From a bacterium (GTDB lineage: Bacteria > Arandabacterota > Arandabacteria > Arandabacterales > Arandabacteraceae), in contig JALGWB010000031.1 in assembly GCA_025774405.1 (NCBI GenBank), forward strand, positions 1-11,786: a stretch of DNA of 11,786 nucleotides, written 5' to 3'. How positions within the stretch are numbered: the first letter of the stretch is position 1; the number at the start of each line of letters is the position of its first letter. A model generated the notes under the pieces. It searched no databases. It saw only the letters and a program-made list of their open reading frames with translations, and had not been told where the DNA came from. Shown here in pieces: positions 1 to 7,786 of the stretch. The position numbers were made by a program, and so were the translations under genes.

Positions 1-969
1 TGCAACATAATCAGGAACAAGTTGAGCCACTGCTGCAAGATAGAGTGTGTCCCTTCCCAGCTGTGGATCGTACCACGGATCATTGTACCAGATAACGAGA
101 TCGAACAGGTCAAATAACGTTTGAAAGGCATACGCATAACGATTGCCGCCGAAACTCTCGATGTCGAGCACTGAATATGTTCCCAAGCATGAGTCGAGGG
201 CTGCCCGATAGAACCTATCCCCAACGCGGTAACCGGCATAGCCTTTCGGGAGGTTATCGACAAGCAACACATTCCCCTCCGGTTCCTTTACAAACCATGA
301 GTAGCTTGCCACATTGCTTGTATCGCAGCCCGTATCAACGGCGACCAGATATAGAGTTCGTTCACCATATCTACCTTTGAAATCGGCAATGGTCAGAGTC
401 GCAATGGTATCTGATACGTCTCGGACATGTGGGACATCATCGCCATCAAGCCAGATGAGATACTCCGCAATAGTCTCATCGCCGTCAGGATCTTCACCAT
501 GCCATTTGAGGGTCAAAGCCGGATAGGTTGTGTCGGGCAAGCTACCGATATCCCATATTCTAACGGTCGGAGGCGAATTCGTCAGGGGAAGCATGACACT
601 GGCAGGTGTGGGATCAGGCGTATCATCGTCATCAATTGCTCTGACGTAGAAACGATGGGTGCCAACGCCTTCACTTACCGGCAAGTAGAAAGTATCGGTA
701 GTTTCCTCAGTGAAGACCCAGGTTGTATCCATACCGCATGTGCCTTGCGCAGGATCGAGCCTCCACTTGTATTCATAGCCGATGACCTCGCCGTCAGTAT
801 CATCACCCCACCAGTGAAGGACCTGCACATAGACAGTCGGATTGCGCACGCTATCGGCAATAGCAACATAGGTTTCGGGTGGAAGATTGGGTATGTTCAG
901 GTTTTCCTCGCGGGCGCATCCAATCACAATAGCGAGCAATGCAACGGATGAAAATGTGATTCTTCGCAT
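1..969 (-). CDS. FN3-repeat surface lipoprotein, C-terminus cut by window edge
   Basis: The frame is open for 323 codons from the ATG at 969 to the left edge, where no stop has been reached. The product starts with a lipoprotein signal peptide: MRR, a hydrophobic stretch, then VIGC with the lipid-bearing Cys at residue 18. Two related beta-sandwich domains follow, about residues 30-128 and 132-228, each opening with a PPE/PPT turn. Each holds an acidic loop (GDDTDGE near 54, GEDPDGD near 158) followed by a Y-x-W-LD strand; I read them as FN3/cadherin-like repeats that might bind calcium. Residues 232-323 change character (VLLVDN, later FDLVIWYNDP) and look like an alpha/beta, possibly GATase/ThuA-like, domain. 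It is the last operon gene visible. Its ATG overlaps the upstream TGA as TGATG, and the only Shine-Dalgarno-like AGGTG lies almost against the ATG, so translation probably depends on reinitiation. Function unknown; an anchored binding or scaffold protein is my inference. Confidence 0.88.
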   Translation of the reverse strand, partial: MRRITFSSVALLAIVIGCAREENLNIPNLPPETYVAIADSVRNPTVYVQVLHWWGDDTDGEVIGYEYKWRLDPAQGTCGMDTTWVFTEETTDTFYLPVSEGVGTHRFYVRAIDDDDTPDPTPASVMLPLTNSPPTVRIWDIGSLPDTTYPALTLKWHGEDPDGDETIAEYLIWLDGDDVPHVRDVSDTIATLTIADFKGRYGERTLYLVAVDTGCDTSNVASYSWFVKEPEGNVLLVDNLPKGYAGYRVGDRFYRAALDSCLGTYSVLDIESFGGNRYAYAFQTLFDLFDLVIWYNDPWYDPQLGRDTLYLAAVAQLVPDYVA

Positions 970-2861
970 CACCTGATTACCATGAATTTACCTATCTGGT
1001 CTGAACCGGTAGCTTTGTCCTCAACCGAATAGATATAAAGCCCGGATGCAACAGCCTGGTCCTTATCAGAGATCAAATCCCAGGCGCAGATGCCACCCGG
1101 AATGGCAAGATGTCTCTCCTCGAAGGTTTTGAGCCCCTGGATCTCACTGGCATCATAGGTTGCCCCATCAAACTCAATGGTCTTTACAAGGTCACCGGCG
1201 AGCGTATAGATCCTGATGGTCGCTCTCCTGGGTAAGTTGATAAACCAGATGTACTTTTCTCTGTCTCGAGCTCCATCCCAGACAGCTTCGCCTCGATAGG
1301 GATTGGGCACCACAAGTACCTTTGCATTTTCTTCTGCAGGAGGTGTACCTGGAATGACAAGCACTCGGGTTGCGAGCACCCCACTTTCCATGCTTTCCAC
1401 ACCTTGCTCAGGCATGCCACGGTCAAAGGCTGTAAGGGCGATCCAGTATTTGAAACCATCTTTGAGGTTGGTGATATCCATGTGATATGTGTAGAGGGTG
1501 TCACCAAACCAGACAGTATCGCGTACCGATTCAAGCCCTGTGTCATATCCTATACCATCGATTATATCGAATTGGCGTACAAGCTCGAAGTCCTCGCTGG
1601 TTGCTCCTTCTTTACGAGTAATGTAGATGCGATACCCCTCAAAGTCCGGGACTTGATAGAAGGGATCCAGCTCGTCCTCAGGGTCGTTGTCCCAATAGAT
1701 TGTCACAAAGCCACTTGCAGGCTTTATCCTGAATCTCCCCATCTGTGGTGGTGAAGGAAGCACATAGTTGTTTTCAAAGGCACGGTGTGCCCATTCAGCG
1801 TTCTGGATGAGATTTGCTCTGTCCATTCCACCTATGAAGGCGCAGACAAAGACAATGCTATCGCCCGGTGCCAGCTCGGGAAAAGGTCCGGCTGAGATGA
1901 GCTCAACAGGGTCATCTCGCTCTGGCAAAATGTCATCGGTGTGATCTATCTCCCCATTTGACATAAGAAGGTATCTGTCAGGATCCTTCATGGGATTGTC
2001 CCGCTCCCAGTACCAATCCCACCAGTTGAAGCTGGCGTGCGCATCATCGGGCATGACTGTATGCCAGCCGAGAATGGCAATTGCTCCCCAGGAAGGTGCA
2101 TTACCCATATCATAGGTATAGTGGTGCTCGGCGATCATCATGAGGTCAGGGAAATACTCGAGCACTTTCTTCCTGAACCAGGCCGACCCCGACGGTCGCC
2201 AGGTATCATATTGACCCTTCCAGCCTGAGGCCAGTTCTCCAAAAATCCCGATATAAGGATTCCTCAGACTTCCTTCACTGTCATTCTTGATTGTGAAGCT
2301 CACTATTACAAAGGCTTCGGCGAAGCGGTAGCTCCAGAGATACGAATCCTGGCGAACGCTTATGCCCAGCACGTTGTCATTTGTACCTCGCTTGGGATAA
2401 TCGGTATAGAGCGTGACAAAATCCTGTTCACTTATGGCATCCTTGGAGTAGGCGCGACTTGTTATCAGAATTGAGCGCTCTTTGATTGTCTTTTGAGGTG
2501 TAAACTCTGTCGCCTGTGATGTCGAAGTTCCCCAGTAGCCTGAGATTGACCCGGATGAAACAACTGTATCACCATCAGCGTTGATAGCTCCTACCCAGAG
2601 CCCGGCTCTTATCAGATGATCGATCTCAGATCCCAGCGGATACTCCATTGAAGGATTGCGCGTGACGAAGTTGTTGCCGAAGAAACCATAGTTGGAAATT
2701 ACAAGTCCCATGGCATTGCCATCAGTTTGCTTCTGAACAAACGGTGCACTTGCACCAAGCAGTTGCGGCTCAGCGCCTTCCTGATCGGGTGCTTCGTGCC
2801 CTTGTGCAGTGCCGGCTACGATCATGCAAAATGCGACGAATATGAATTGGTATTTCATCAT
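969..2861 (-). CDS. Secreted surface protein with FN3 domain and FlgD-like/type IX-style C-terminal domain
   Basis: A protein of 630 residues. A signal peptide covers about residues 1-21 (hydrophobic FIFVAFCMIVAG, then a TAQG-H cleavage region). Residues 50-365 are a beta-rich, Trp/Tyr-rich region with motifs such as NYGFFGNNF, EYPLGSEIDHL and AGLWVGAI; I recall similar N-termini in secreted proteins of FCB-type uncultured bacteria but know no function. Residues 370-500 form an FN3-like domain (VTIYWDNDPED, FEGYRIYI, YWIALTAFD). Residues 513-630 are a FlgD-like/type IX-style C-terminal domain: VVPNPYRG, FINLPRRATIRIYTLAGDLV, SGLYIYSVE and terminal GKFMVIR. The ORF extends to an ATG at 2873, but the ATG at 2861 puts the signal peptide at the N-terminus, sits a normal distance from GGTGGG and overlaps the upstream TGA as ATGA; the next ATG (2858) is an equally credible start. 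Likely exported and displayed, possibly through the PorV-like barrel encoded two genes upstream. Confidence 0.85.
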   Translation of the reverse strand: MMKYQFIFVAFCMIVAGTAQGHEAPDQEGAEPQLLGASAPFVQKQTDGNAMGLVISNYGFFGNNFVTRNPSMEYPLGSEIDHLIRAGLWVGAINADGDTVVSSGSISGYWGTSTSQATEFTPQKTIKERSILITSRAYSKDAISEQDFVTLYTDYPKRGTNDNVLGISVRQDSYLWSYRFAEAFVIVSFTIKNDSEGSLRNPYIGIFGELASGWKGQYDTWRPSGSAWFRKKVLEYFPDLMMIAEHHYTYDMGNAPSWGAIAILGWHTVMPDDAHASFNWWDWYWERDNPMKDPDRYLLMSNGEIDHTDDILPERDDPVELISAGPFPELAPGDSIVFVCAFIGGMDRANLIQNAEWAHRAFENNYVLPSPPQMGRFRIKPASGFVTIYWDNDPEDELDPFYQVPDFEGYRIYITRKEGATSEDFELVRQFDIIDGIGYDTGLESVRDTVWFGDTLYTYHMDITNLKDGFKYWIALTAFDRGMPEQGVESMESGVLATRVLVIPGTPPAEENAKVLVVPNPYRGEAVWDGARDREKYIWFINLPRRATIRIYTLAGDLVKTIEFDGATYDASEIQGLKTFEERHLAIPGGICAWDLISDKDQAVASGLYIYSVEDKATGSDQIGKFMVIR

Positions 2862-3811
2862 TGCGCATCCCACCGATGAATGATACCTGTGGCTGCATCA
2901 AGGCAGTAAAACTTTTTCCCGTAGGTCCCGATTGAAACCGGACTATCAAACCTGTCAGGTCCACCTGCACCCAGGGTATTTACGATTGCGTCTGAGATGC
3001 CGTCCGGTGTGTATCTCACTATCTTGCTGAGGGCTCTGTCGAGTATGAAAATGTGACCTTCGCTGTCGCTGGCTACGGCGATCGGTTCGACCAGGACGGT
3101 GTCATTGCCTGCGGTATCCGTGTAGGAGCTTATGAAAGGAACCTGATCAGAAAACCAGATTGCACTTTGCGGCTCATCAATACTTATCCGCTGAACCTGG
3201 GCTTTCTCAGGATCAGCCTCGGCGATAAGCAAACCCTCACCATCGAAATAGATACCATGCGGACTCAGAACGTGACCAATGCCAAAGCCGCTGTCAGCAA
3301 GATCGACACTGAAGCGTTGCCTTCCTTTCGAATCGTATGAGCGGACAAAGTTGCCTTTGGTATCGGCAACGTAGATGTTGCCTCCATCGTCAATCGCTAA
3401 GCCTCCGATCGATTGCCAGTCAGGATCACTGAAACTCAGAATGGGATTCCCACCGCTTATAGGATATATCTTGACAGTCAGTGTTGGTTCGATGTCGGCG
3501 ACGGCGATTTCGCGTCGCCCAGCCCCAACCAGGACAGGTCTGTTGACTTCATTGAAGACCACATCTCTCACAGGACTACCGCCGCTTGTGTAGCGGATGA
3601 CTTTCCCGCTATCCCTGTAAGCAATGTAAAGATTCCCGCCGGTCACACCCATTGAGGTTGCACCTGCGAAGCCGTGATATTCACCGGCATAGTTGTAAGC
3701 TCCTGTTCTCGGGGTGCGCTCGACCTCAAGTGGCTTATCATACTTGCCCCCGCAGGCTGTGATCAAAACCGCCGTGAGAGCAGAAGCGATTACCAGAGAT
3801 GATCTTCTCAT
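2858..3811 (-). CDS. NHL-type six-bladed beta-propeller lipoprotein
   Basis: A protein of 317 residues with a lipoprotein signal peptide ending ITAC, Cys20, followed by Gly-Gly. The rest reads as six repeats of the NHL/YVTN pattern (hydrophobic strand, x-G-x-hydrophobic-Y-hydrophobic-A/D, then a strand ending in an R-Y/W-type residue). They lie near residues 52-78 (GNLYIAYRDSGKVIRY), 90-120, 136-165 (GNIYVADTKG), 184-212, 242-270 (GHIFILDRALSKIVRY) and 290-316 (KKFYCLDAATGIIHRW). Six blades would form a complete propeller, and the length fits one with no extra domain. No catalytic signature is visible; NHL propellers bind proteins, glycans or other ligands. The preceding stop is 9 bases upstream and the Shine-Dalgarno GAGGT overlaps it, so it is almost certainly co-transcribed with the PorV-like gene. 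I infer a lipid-anchored binding partner of the outer-membrane proteins; a SusD-like role is speculation. Confidence 0.88.
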   Translation of the reverse strand: MRRSSLVIASALTAVLITACGGKYDKPLEVERTPRTGAYNYAGEYHGFAGATSMGVTGGNLYIAYRDSGKVIRYTSGGSPVRDVVFNEVNRPVLVGAGRREIAVADIEPTLTVKIYPISGGNPILSFSDPDWQSIGGLAIDDGGNIYVADTKGNFVRSYDSKGRQRFSVDLADSGFGIGHVLSPHGIYFDGEGLLIAEADPEKAQVQRISIDEPQSAIWFSDQVPFISSYTDTAGNDTVLVEPIAVASDSEGHIFILDRALSKIVRYTPDGISDAIVNTLGAGGPDRFDSPVSIGTYGKKFYCLDAATGIIHRWDAQ

Positions 3812-3817
3812 ACAGTT

Positions 3818-3822
3818 ACCTC
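3818..3822 (-). promoter_or_regulatory. Shine-Dalgarno overlapping the upstream stop codon (NHL lipoprotein)
   Basis: On the minus strand GAGGT (3822-3818) lies 6 bases before the ATG at 3811 and shares bases with the TGA of the PorV-like gene (3823-3821). A ribosome finishing the first gene therefore stops on the initiation site of the next, which favours coupled translation. Confidence 0.7.
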
Positions 3823-4825
3823 AAAAATCGATTATGAAAGTGAATCTATGAGCTGTCCCCAAATGATCACTGAGGGTGGCTGCGTAGTCAAAACGTGCCT
3901 GCCTTGTGCCGAATCTCATCATGGCCCCCAGTCCCAGGCTGGTCTTGAGCTCATCGGCATTCATGTCATGCCCTGCCCGGATTGCAAGCACACCTGAGAT
4001 CACCAACTCACCTCCAATCCTGAACGATTCCATGTTATCTGCTGGATGGGTAAGTTCGATATCAACAACACTTCTAAACCGGGAGGTTGTCACTGGTTCA
4101 AGTGCAATACCAAACTTGAATTCAGTTGCAGGTGCAAATCCCTGGTACAGGGCCTGTGAAGTTGTGATTCCAACTCGCTTGGTGAAGCTACCGTCAGGGG
4201 TCATATCTGATCCGAAGTTCATCAAAGCTACTGCCAGGCGCATGTTCCTGGGTCCAATCTCATAGTAAGTTCCGGCGTCAAGAATGAACGCATTGGTCAC
4301 CGGTCCACCAACCTCTACCCCAAGCTCCTCCCTCACAAACTTTACTGCAAATCCACCGGAGAACCGGTCAGTGAACCTTCTGGCAATTGAAATTCCAAAA
4401 AGCCAGTCACCAAAAGTGAATTTACGGCCTGTGCCGAAAGGATGATACTCGGTGGTTTCCAGGAGCTCGGTTGATAGCGAACCGAATTGGACTGCAACAA
4501 CGCCGTCGAACAAGCCAATTGGTAGGCCGTAGCAAGCGTGATTGTAATCTATATCGGCTGCCCAGGCTATATGGGTCAGGGCAAGCTGACCACCTTCGAT
4601 ATGAGTCAGGCCAGCAGGATTCCATGCACAAGCTGTTATGTCATCGCATATAGCGACATATGCCCCGCCCATAGCGGCGGGCCTCGCACCAACGCCGATG
4701 CGAAGGAAGCTGCCCGATGAAGTGCCCACGCGCTGATCACCAAGGGCAGTTTGGCCTGAGACGATATCAGGCACGATAAGAATCGCCCCAAGCAAAATCA
4801 GGCTGACTATCCGTCTTGTCACCAT
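3821..4825 (-). CDS. PorV/PorQ-family outer-membrane beta-barrel protein
   Basis: A protein of 334 residues. A signal peptide covers about residues 1-24 (hydrophobic IVSLILLGAILIV, cleavage near VSG-Q). The family signature follows at 34-73: GTSSGSFLRIGVGARPAAMG, then GAYVAICDD and WNPAGL. The remainder alternates short amphipathic strands and turns, as in a FadL-like outer-membrane barrel, and ends in HRFTFIIDF with a C-terminal Phe typical of proteins inserted by the Bam complex. PorV in type IX secretion carries substrates with C-terminal signals; other family members occur outside proven type IX systems, so that role is inferred here. Its ATG lies inside the last codons of the receptor gene (7-base overlap, ATGGTGA); a GTG at 4822 giving a 4-base GTGA overlap is an alternative start. 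AGGA lies 11 bases upstream of the ATG. A downstream gene encodes a protein with a type IX-like C-terminal domain, a plausible client. Confidence 0.9.
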   Translation of the reverse strand: MVTRRIVSLILLGAILIVPDIVSGQTALGDQRVGTSSGSFLRIGVGARPAAMGGAYVAICDDITACAWNPAGLTHIEGGQLALTHIAWAADIDYNHACYGLPIGLFDGVVAVQFGSLSTELLETTEYHPFGTGRKFTFGDWLFGISIARRFTDRFSGGFAVKFVREELGVEVGGPVTNAFILDAGTYYEIGPRNMRLAVALMNFGSDMTPDGSFTKRVGITTSQALYQGFAPATEFKFGIALEPVTTSRFRSVVDIELTHPADNMESFRIGGELVISGVLAIRAGHDMNADELKTSLGLGAMMRFGTRQARFDYAATLSDHLGTAHRFTFIIDF

Positions 4826-7572
4826 TCGACACCGATTCCTGCTCGAGCCCTTCTTGGTGGACCATAGATACTCGGATCGCTCAACATATTCCTAACATAG
4901 ACACTATTGCCCTGATCACGATAGGTGCCAACTCCCGGCTTCGGAGGTTCCCCTGTTTCCGGATCGATTCTTCTCACTCTCCTATCGTTGAACACGTTCT
5001 TGACCTCGAGATAAGCCTTTATCTTGGCTCGGCCAACACTGAAGTACTTGGTGAGCTTAAGGTCGAGCAGATTGTCGTGAGGTCCATTCTTGCTATATCG
5101 CTTACCGACATCTTGACCATGCTGGCGAGGCGTATAGGCTTTGCCACTCTGAATCAACCACTGGAGGTTGAGAGCCCAGTCGGAAAGCAATCTCAAACCG
5201 AACAGTCTTCGCTCTTCACTTTTGACACGGAATTCAAGATGTATGTTGAGCTTGTGGGGTCGATTCCAGAACAGGTATTCTTCGGCCAGGCTTGCCTCTC
5301 TTGCTCCAACGTCGCCACCTTGCTCTTGAATGAGTTTCAAGGTGTTAGGATCCGAGCTCTTTCCGGTCGCAATCGAATATGTATAGACAAGTGACCCACC
5401 AAAGAAACCCCTGCGCTTCATCCTCAGCTCAATCTCGATTCCGCGCGACCTGGCATAATCAATGTTCCTGTAGATGAACATCTCGCCAACGCCGGGTTTC
5501 TCGAATTTCGTGGAGGTTGGGTAGTCATAGATGTCCTTGTAAAAGAGAGTTATGTTACCAGCAATTGTCTCTGTGAATTGATGCCTTGCTCCTATCTCGT
5601 ATTGAACTGAGATCTCAGGATTCAGGTTAGGATTTCCTATCAAGGGGAAGCGCTCGCTCGAGACCGAAGAGAGCTTTGAATACACCCAGATGTAACTCGG
5701 AATCTGTGAGAAGTGGCCATAGTTGAAAAAGAGATTGTCACGGTCAGTTATGGGATGGGATATTGCCACCCTTGGACTGAGATGACCTTTGAAGCGACGA
5801 CCGAATATCTCATGGGTGTCACGATAGAAATTCTCCCTGGTCGTGCTGGTAATTGCGAGTCTCGTGGTATCAGCGATTGCACGCTCGACCTGCTTGCCGG
5901 GGAACCAGTAATCATACCTGAGACCTATGTCGCCGATTAGGCCCTCAAAATCTATCTTGTCCTGAATGTAGAAGGCACCTCGACTTGGATAGATGTGGAA
6001 TATGTCGTGAAATTCACCCAGGCTGTCAGGATCGTGGATCCACGGTCTTCGAATGAAGATATATTGGACATTCTCAAAAGAAGAGGTGATTCCAGTTTTT
6101 ATCTGATGATGCGGGGGCAGGCGACGTGTGAGATCCCAGGAAATGCTATAGGTTTCAACATACCGATCATGCCAGAGATCAGCATTCCCGGTTTCGATGA
6201 AAAAAGGTGTGTCCTTATCTCCCAGAATGCCAGGGTCATCAGGTTCTGTATAATCATGCCAATGCTTACCGGCTACATCTGCATGCACACAATTGAAAAA
6301 ACGGGAGATTCTGAAAACGTGAAATGCATTTTGACCGAGGAACTGATTCCAGGTTAAGGAAAGGCTATTTGTATCTTCGGTATAGACCAATGCACTGTCC
6401 AGATAACGTGACCACTCATGTTGATAGCCGGAAAGCTCCCGGGTCACGTCGTAGGGATCATAGCGATAGTAGCCCTGATCGATTGATATCGTCTTGGTGA
6501 AGGAGAGTCCAAACTTGTTGCTTGAGGATGGACGCCACACAAGTTTACCAAAGAGCTGCCACTTGTTCTGAGCCCTCGGTGCCATCCCATCGTAGGTTAT
6601 CTTCATGCCGAGGAAGTTATCTTCATAAGATGGCTTGAGTCCGTGGGCACCCGGGATGTCATTTATCGACGGTAGATATGTGTCAGAGAATCGCGCTGAC
6701 ATGCCAACATAGTACGTTACCTGACCAGGCACACTGATTCCCATGCGTCGAAGCAACCTTGAAGTCAATGGCTCCGGTCCTTCGATGCCAAGTTCGAAGC
6801 GATCGGTGTTGAAGTAGTCGAGGGCAGTGCTCACAAACGGCATATGGTCGGCTGAATAGTCGAAATAGCCCTTGGTCTTGCTACCGCCTTCTTTAAGCTT
6901 TACATTGACGATTCCAGAAAGAGCCTGCCCAAACTCAGCGCTATAGCCGCCTGTGATTACATCCATCTCTGCAACCGATCGAGCACTGACATCGACAAGA
7001 GAGGATTTGCCGGATATCAGATCCTTCATCTTGACACCGTCGATTATGTAAAGGGTTTCATCTGTGCGCCCACCTCGAATATGAATTTCATCATCGCTCT
7101 GGATGACTCCTGCCTGTAGTCCCACAATGTCCTCGATGTTAGTAACCGGCATTTCTCTGAGATCTTCCTCAGTCACGCTTCTTACAGTACTGGGTACATC
7201 GACTTGAACCATGGGGCGCTCAGCTGTCACCACGACCTCTTCAGTCGCTCTAAGCACTGTCCTGAAGAGTTTGAAATCGACTTCCGTAGTCTGGTATGGC
7301 TTGACAACGATGTCAGGCTTCTCGACAGATTCATAACCCATGTAGGATGCCTTCACAGTATAGGTTCCTTCAGGGATGTTGCGAATGAAGAAGGAGCCAT
7401 CCTCCATTGACATTGCGCCGTATGGGGTTTCCACAATGACGACGTTCGCGAAGGGCAGGGGTTCCTTGGTCTTACCATCCAGTACCTTGCCAGTGATATT
7501 ACCGGGCTCAGCCGAAGCACTGGCAGCGGCAAGCAACGTCAAGACAGTGATGGCTTCCAAACAGTATCTCAT
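4819..7572 (-). CDS. TonB-dependent receptor with carboxypeptidase-regulatory-like N-domain
   Basis: A protein of 917 residues, a usual size for this class. Signal peptide about 1-21 (LTLLAAASASA-EP). Residues 25-102 are a carboxypeptidase-regulatory-like beta-sandwich (ITGKVLDGKTKEPLPFANV, DGSFFIRNIPEGTYTVKASY). A TonB-box-like stretch, EEVVVTAERP, follows at 111-120. The plug domain spans about 121-230, with IHIRGGRTDETLYIIDGV, then EMDVITGGYSAEFGQALSGI and VNVKLKEGG. The rest, to a terminal GIGVEW, is a 22-strand-type outer-membrane barrel rich in Tyr, Arg and Asp, with motifs such as FNYGHFSQIP and YEIGARHQF. It would use TonB-ExbBD energy to move a ligand across the outer membrane; the ligand cannot be read from the sequence. 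No SusD-type gene is visible, and the next genes encode a PorV-like barrel and a propeller lipoprotein. It is the first gene of the likely operon, downstream of a predicted promoter. The ATG at 7572 has only a weak Shine-Dalgarno but starts a proper signal peptide. Confidence 0.95.
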   Translation of the reverse strand: MRYCLEAITVLTLLAAASASAEPGNITGKVLDGKTKEPLPFANVVIVETPYGAMSMEDGSFFIRNIPEGTYTVKASYMGYESVEKPDIVVKPYQTTEVDFKLFRTVLRATEEVVVTAERPMVQVDVPSTVRSVTEEDLREMPVTNIEDIVGLQAGVIQSDDEIHIRGGRTDETLYIIDGVKMKDLISGKSSLVDVSARSVAEMDVITGGYSAEFGQALSGIVNVKLKEGGSKTKGYFDYSADHMPFVSTALDYFNTDRFELGIEGPEPLTSRLLRRMGISVPGQVTYYVGMSARFSDTYLPSINDIPGAHGLKPSYEDNFLGMKITYDGMAPRAQNKWQLFGKLVWRPSSSNKFGLSFTKTISIDQGYYRYDPYDVTRELSGYQHEWSRYLDSALVYTEDTNSLSLTWNQFLGQNAFHVFRISRFFNCVHADVAGKHWHDYTEPDDPGILGDKDTPFFIETGNADLWHDRYVETYSISWDLTRRLPPHHQIKTGITSSFENVQYIFIRRPWIHDPDSLGEFHDIFHIYPSRGAFYIQDKIDFEGLIGDIGLRYDYWFPGKQVERAIADTTRLAITSTTRENFYRDTHEIFGRRFKGHLSPRVAISHPITDRDNLFFNYGHFSQIPSYIWVYSKLSSVSSERFPLIGNPNLNPEISVQYEIGARHQFTETIAGNITLFYKDIYDYPTSTKFEKPGVGEMFIYRNIDYARSRGIEIELRMKRRGFFGGSLVYTYSIATGKSSDPNTLKLIQEQGGDVGAREASLAEEYLFWNRPHKLNIHLEFRVKSEERRLFGLRLLSDWALNLQWLIQSGKAYTPRQHGQDVGKRYSKNGPHDNLLDLKLTKYFSVGRAKIKAYLEVKNVFNDRRVRRIDPETGEPPKPGVGTYRDQGNSVYVRNMLSDPSIYGPPRRARAGIGVEW

Positions 7573-7634
7573 GGCCTGACCGCCAGGTGTGGTCCAATCG
7601 GACGCCTATGGGCAAAACATCCCTGTGTCGAGAT

Positions 7635-7662
7635 ATAATATTACAAATTTCAGCATATGCAA
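7635..7662 (-). promoter_or_regulatory. Predicted sigma70-like promoter of the TonB receptor operon
   Basis: Read on the minus strand, TTGCAT (7662-7657) and TATTAT (7640-7635) are separated by 16 bases. The -10 box matches 5 of 6 consensus bases and the -35 box 3 of 6. The predicted start, near 7628, leaves a leader of about 55 bases before the ATG at 7572. The boxes lie in the only AT-rich patch of the gap. This is pattern matching; FCB lineages may use other promoter consensus sequences. Confidence 0.4.
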
Positions 7663-7696
7663 CTAGAAATAAGCGCCAGAGCTCATCGGTAAAACG

Positions 7697-7726
7697 GTGG
7701 CACTTCGCCAGGACCTGGGTTATACT
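7697..7726 (+). promoter_or_regulatory. Predicted sigma70-like promoter of the sulfatase-like gene
   Basis: GTGGCA (7697-7702, 4 of 6 to TTGACA) and TATACT (7721-7726, 5 of 6 to TATAAT) are 18 bases apart. Transcription would begin near 7733, about 54 bases before the ATG at 7787. The in-frame GTG at 7697 is part of this -35 box, which argues against it as a translation start. It does not overlap the divergent promoter; the two cores are 34 bases apart. Confidence 0.4.
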
Positions 7727-7774
7727 GTTAGTAATAGTCCTGCGAAATCGATGGACGTAGATGGCAACACTGGG

Positions 7775-7780
7775 AAGGAG
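7775..7780 (+). promoter_or_regulatory. Strong Shine-Dalgarno deciding the start of the sulfatase-like gene
   Basis: AAGGAG lies 6 bases before the ATG at 7787, an ideal spacing. The longer open frame reaches back to a GTG at 7697, which has no comparable site and lies in the predicted promoter. Starting at 7787 also places a lipoprotein signal peptide at the N-terminus. Confidence 0.85.
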
Positions 7781-7786
7781 CTTCTT

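Noticed and set aside
427..951. 174-codon plus-strand open frame
   Set aside because: It is antisense to the FN3 lipoprotein, whose frame is continuous with a lipoprotein signal and repeated domains; the plus-strand product shows no recognisable domain or start signal.
4816..5394. 192-codon plus-strand open frame
   Set aside because: Antisense to the end of the TonB receptor barrel, where the minus-strand protein is clearly the family sequence.
7592..7603. Inverted repeat GTCC-AATC-GGAC in the leader of the receptor operon
   Set aside because: A four-base stem is too short to support an operator or riboswitch call.
7698..7714. TGGCAC as a sigma54 -24 element
   Set aside because: The required TTGC-type -12 element is absent at the right spacing; the sequence there is CAGGA.
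7697..7786. N-terminal extension of the sulfatase-like protein from a GTG start
   Set aside because: The GTG lies in the predicted -35 box with no good Shine-Dalgarno; AAGGAG before the ATG at 7787 and the lipoprotein signal there fit better.
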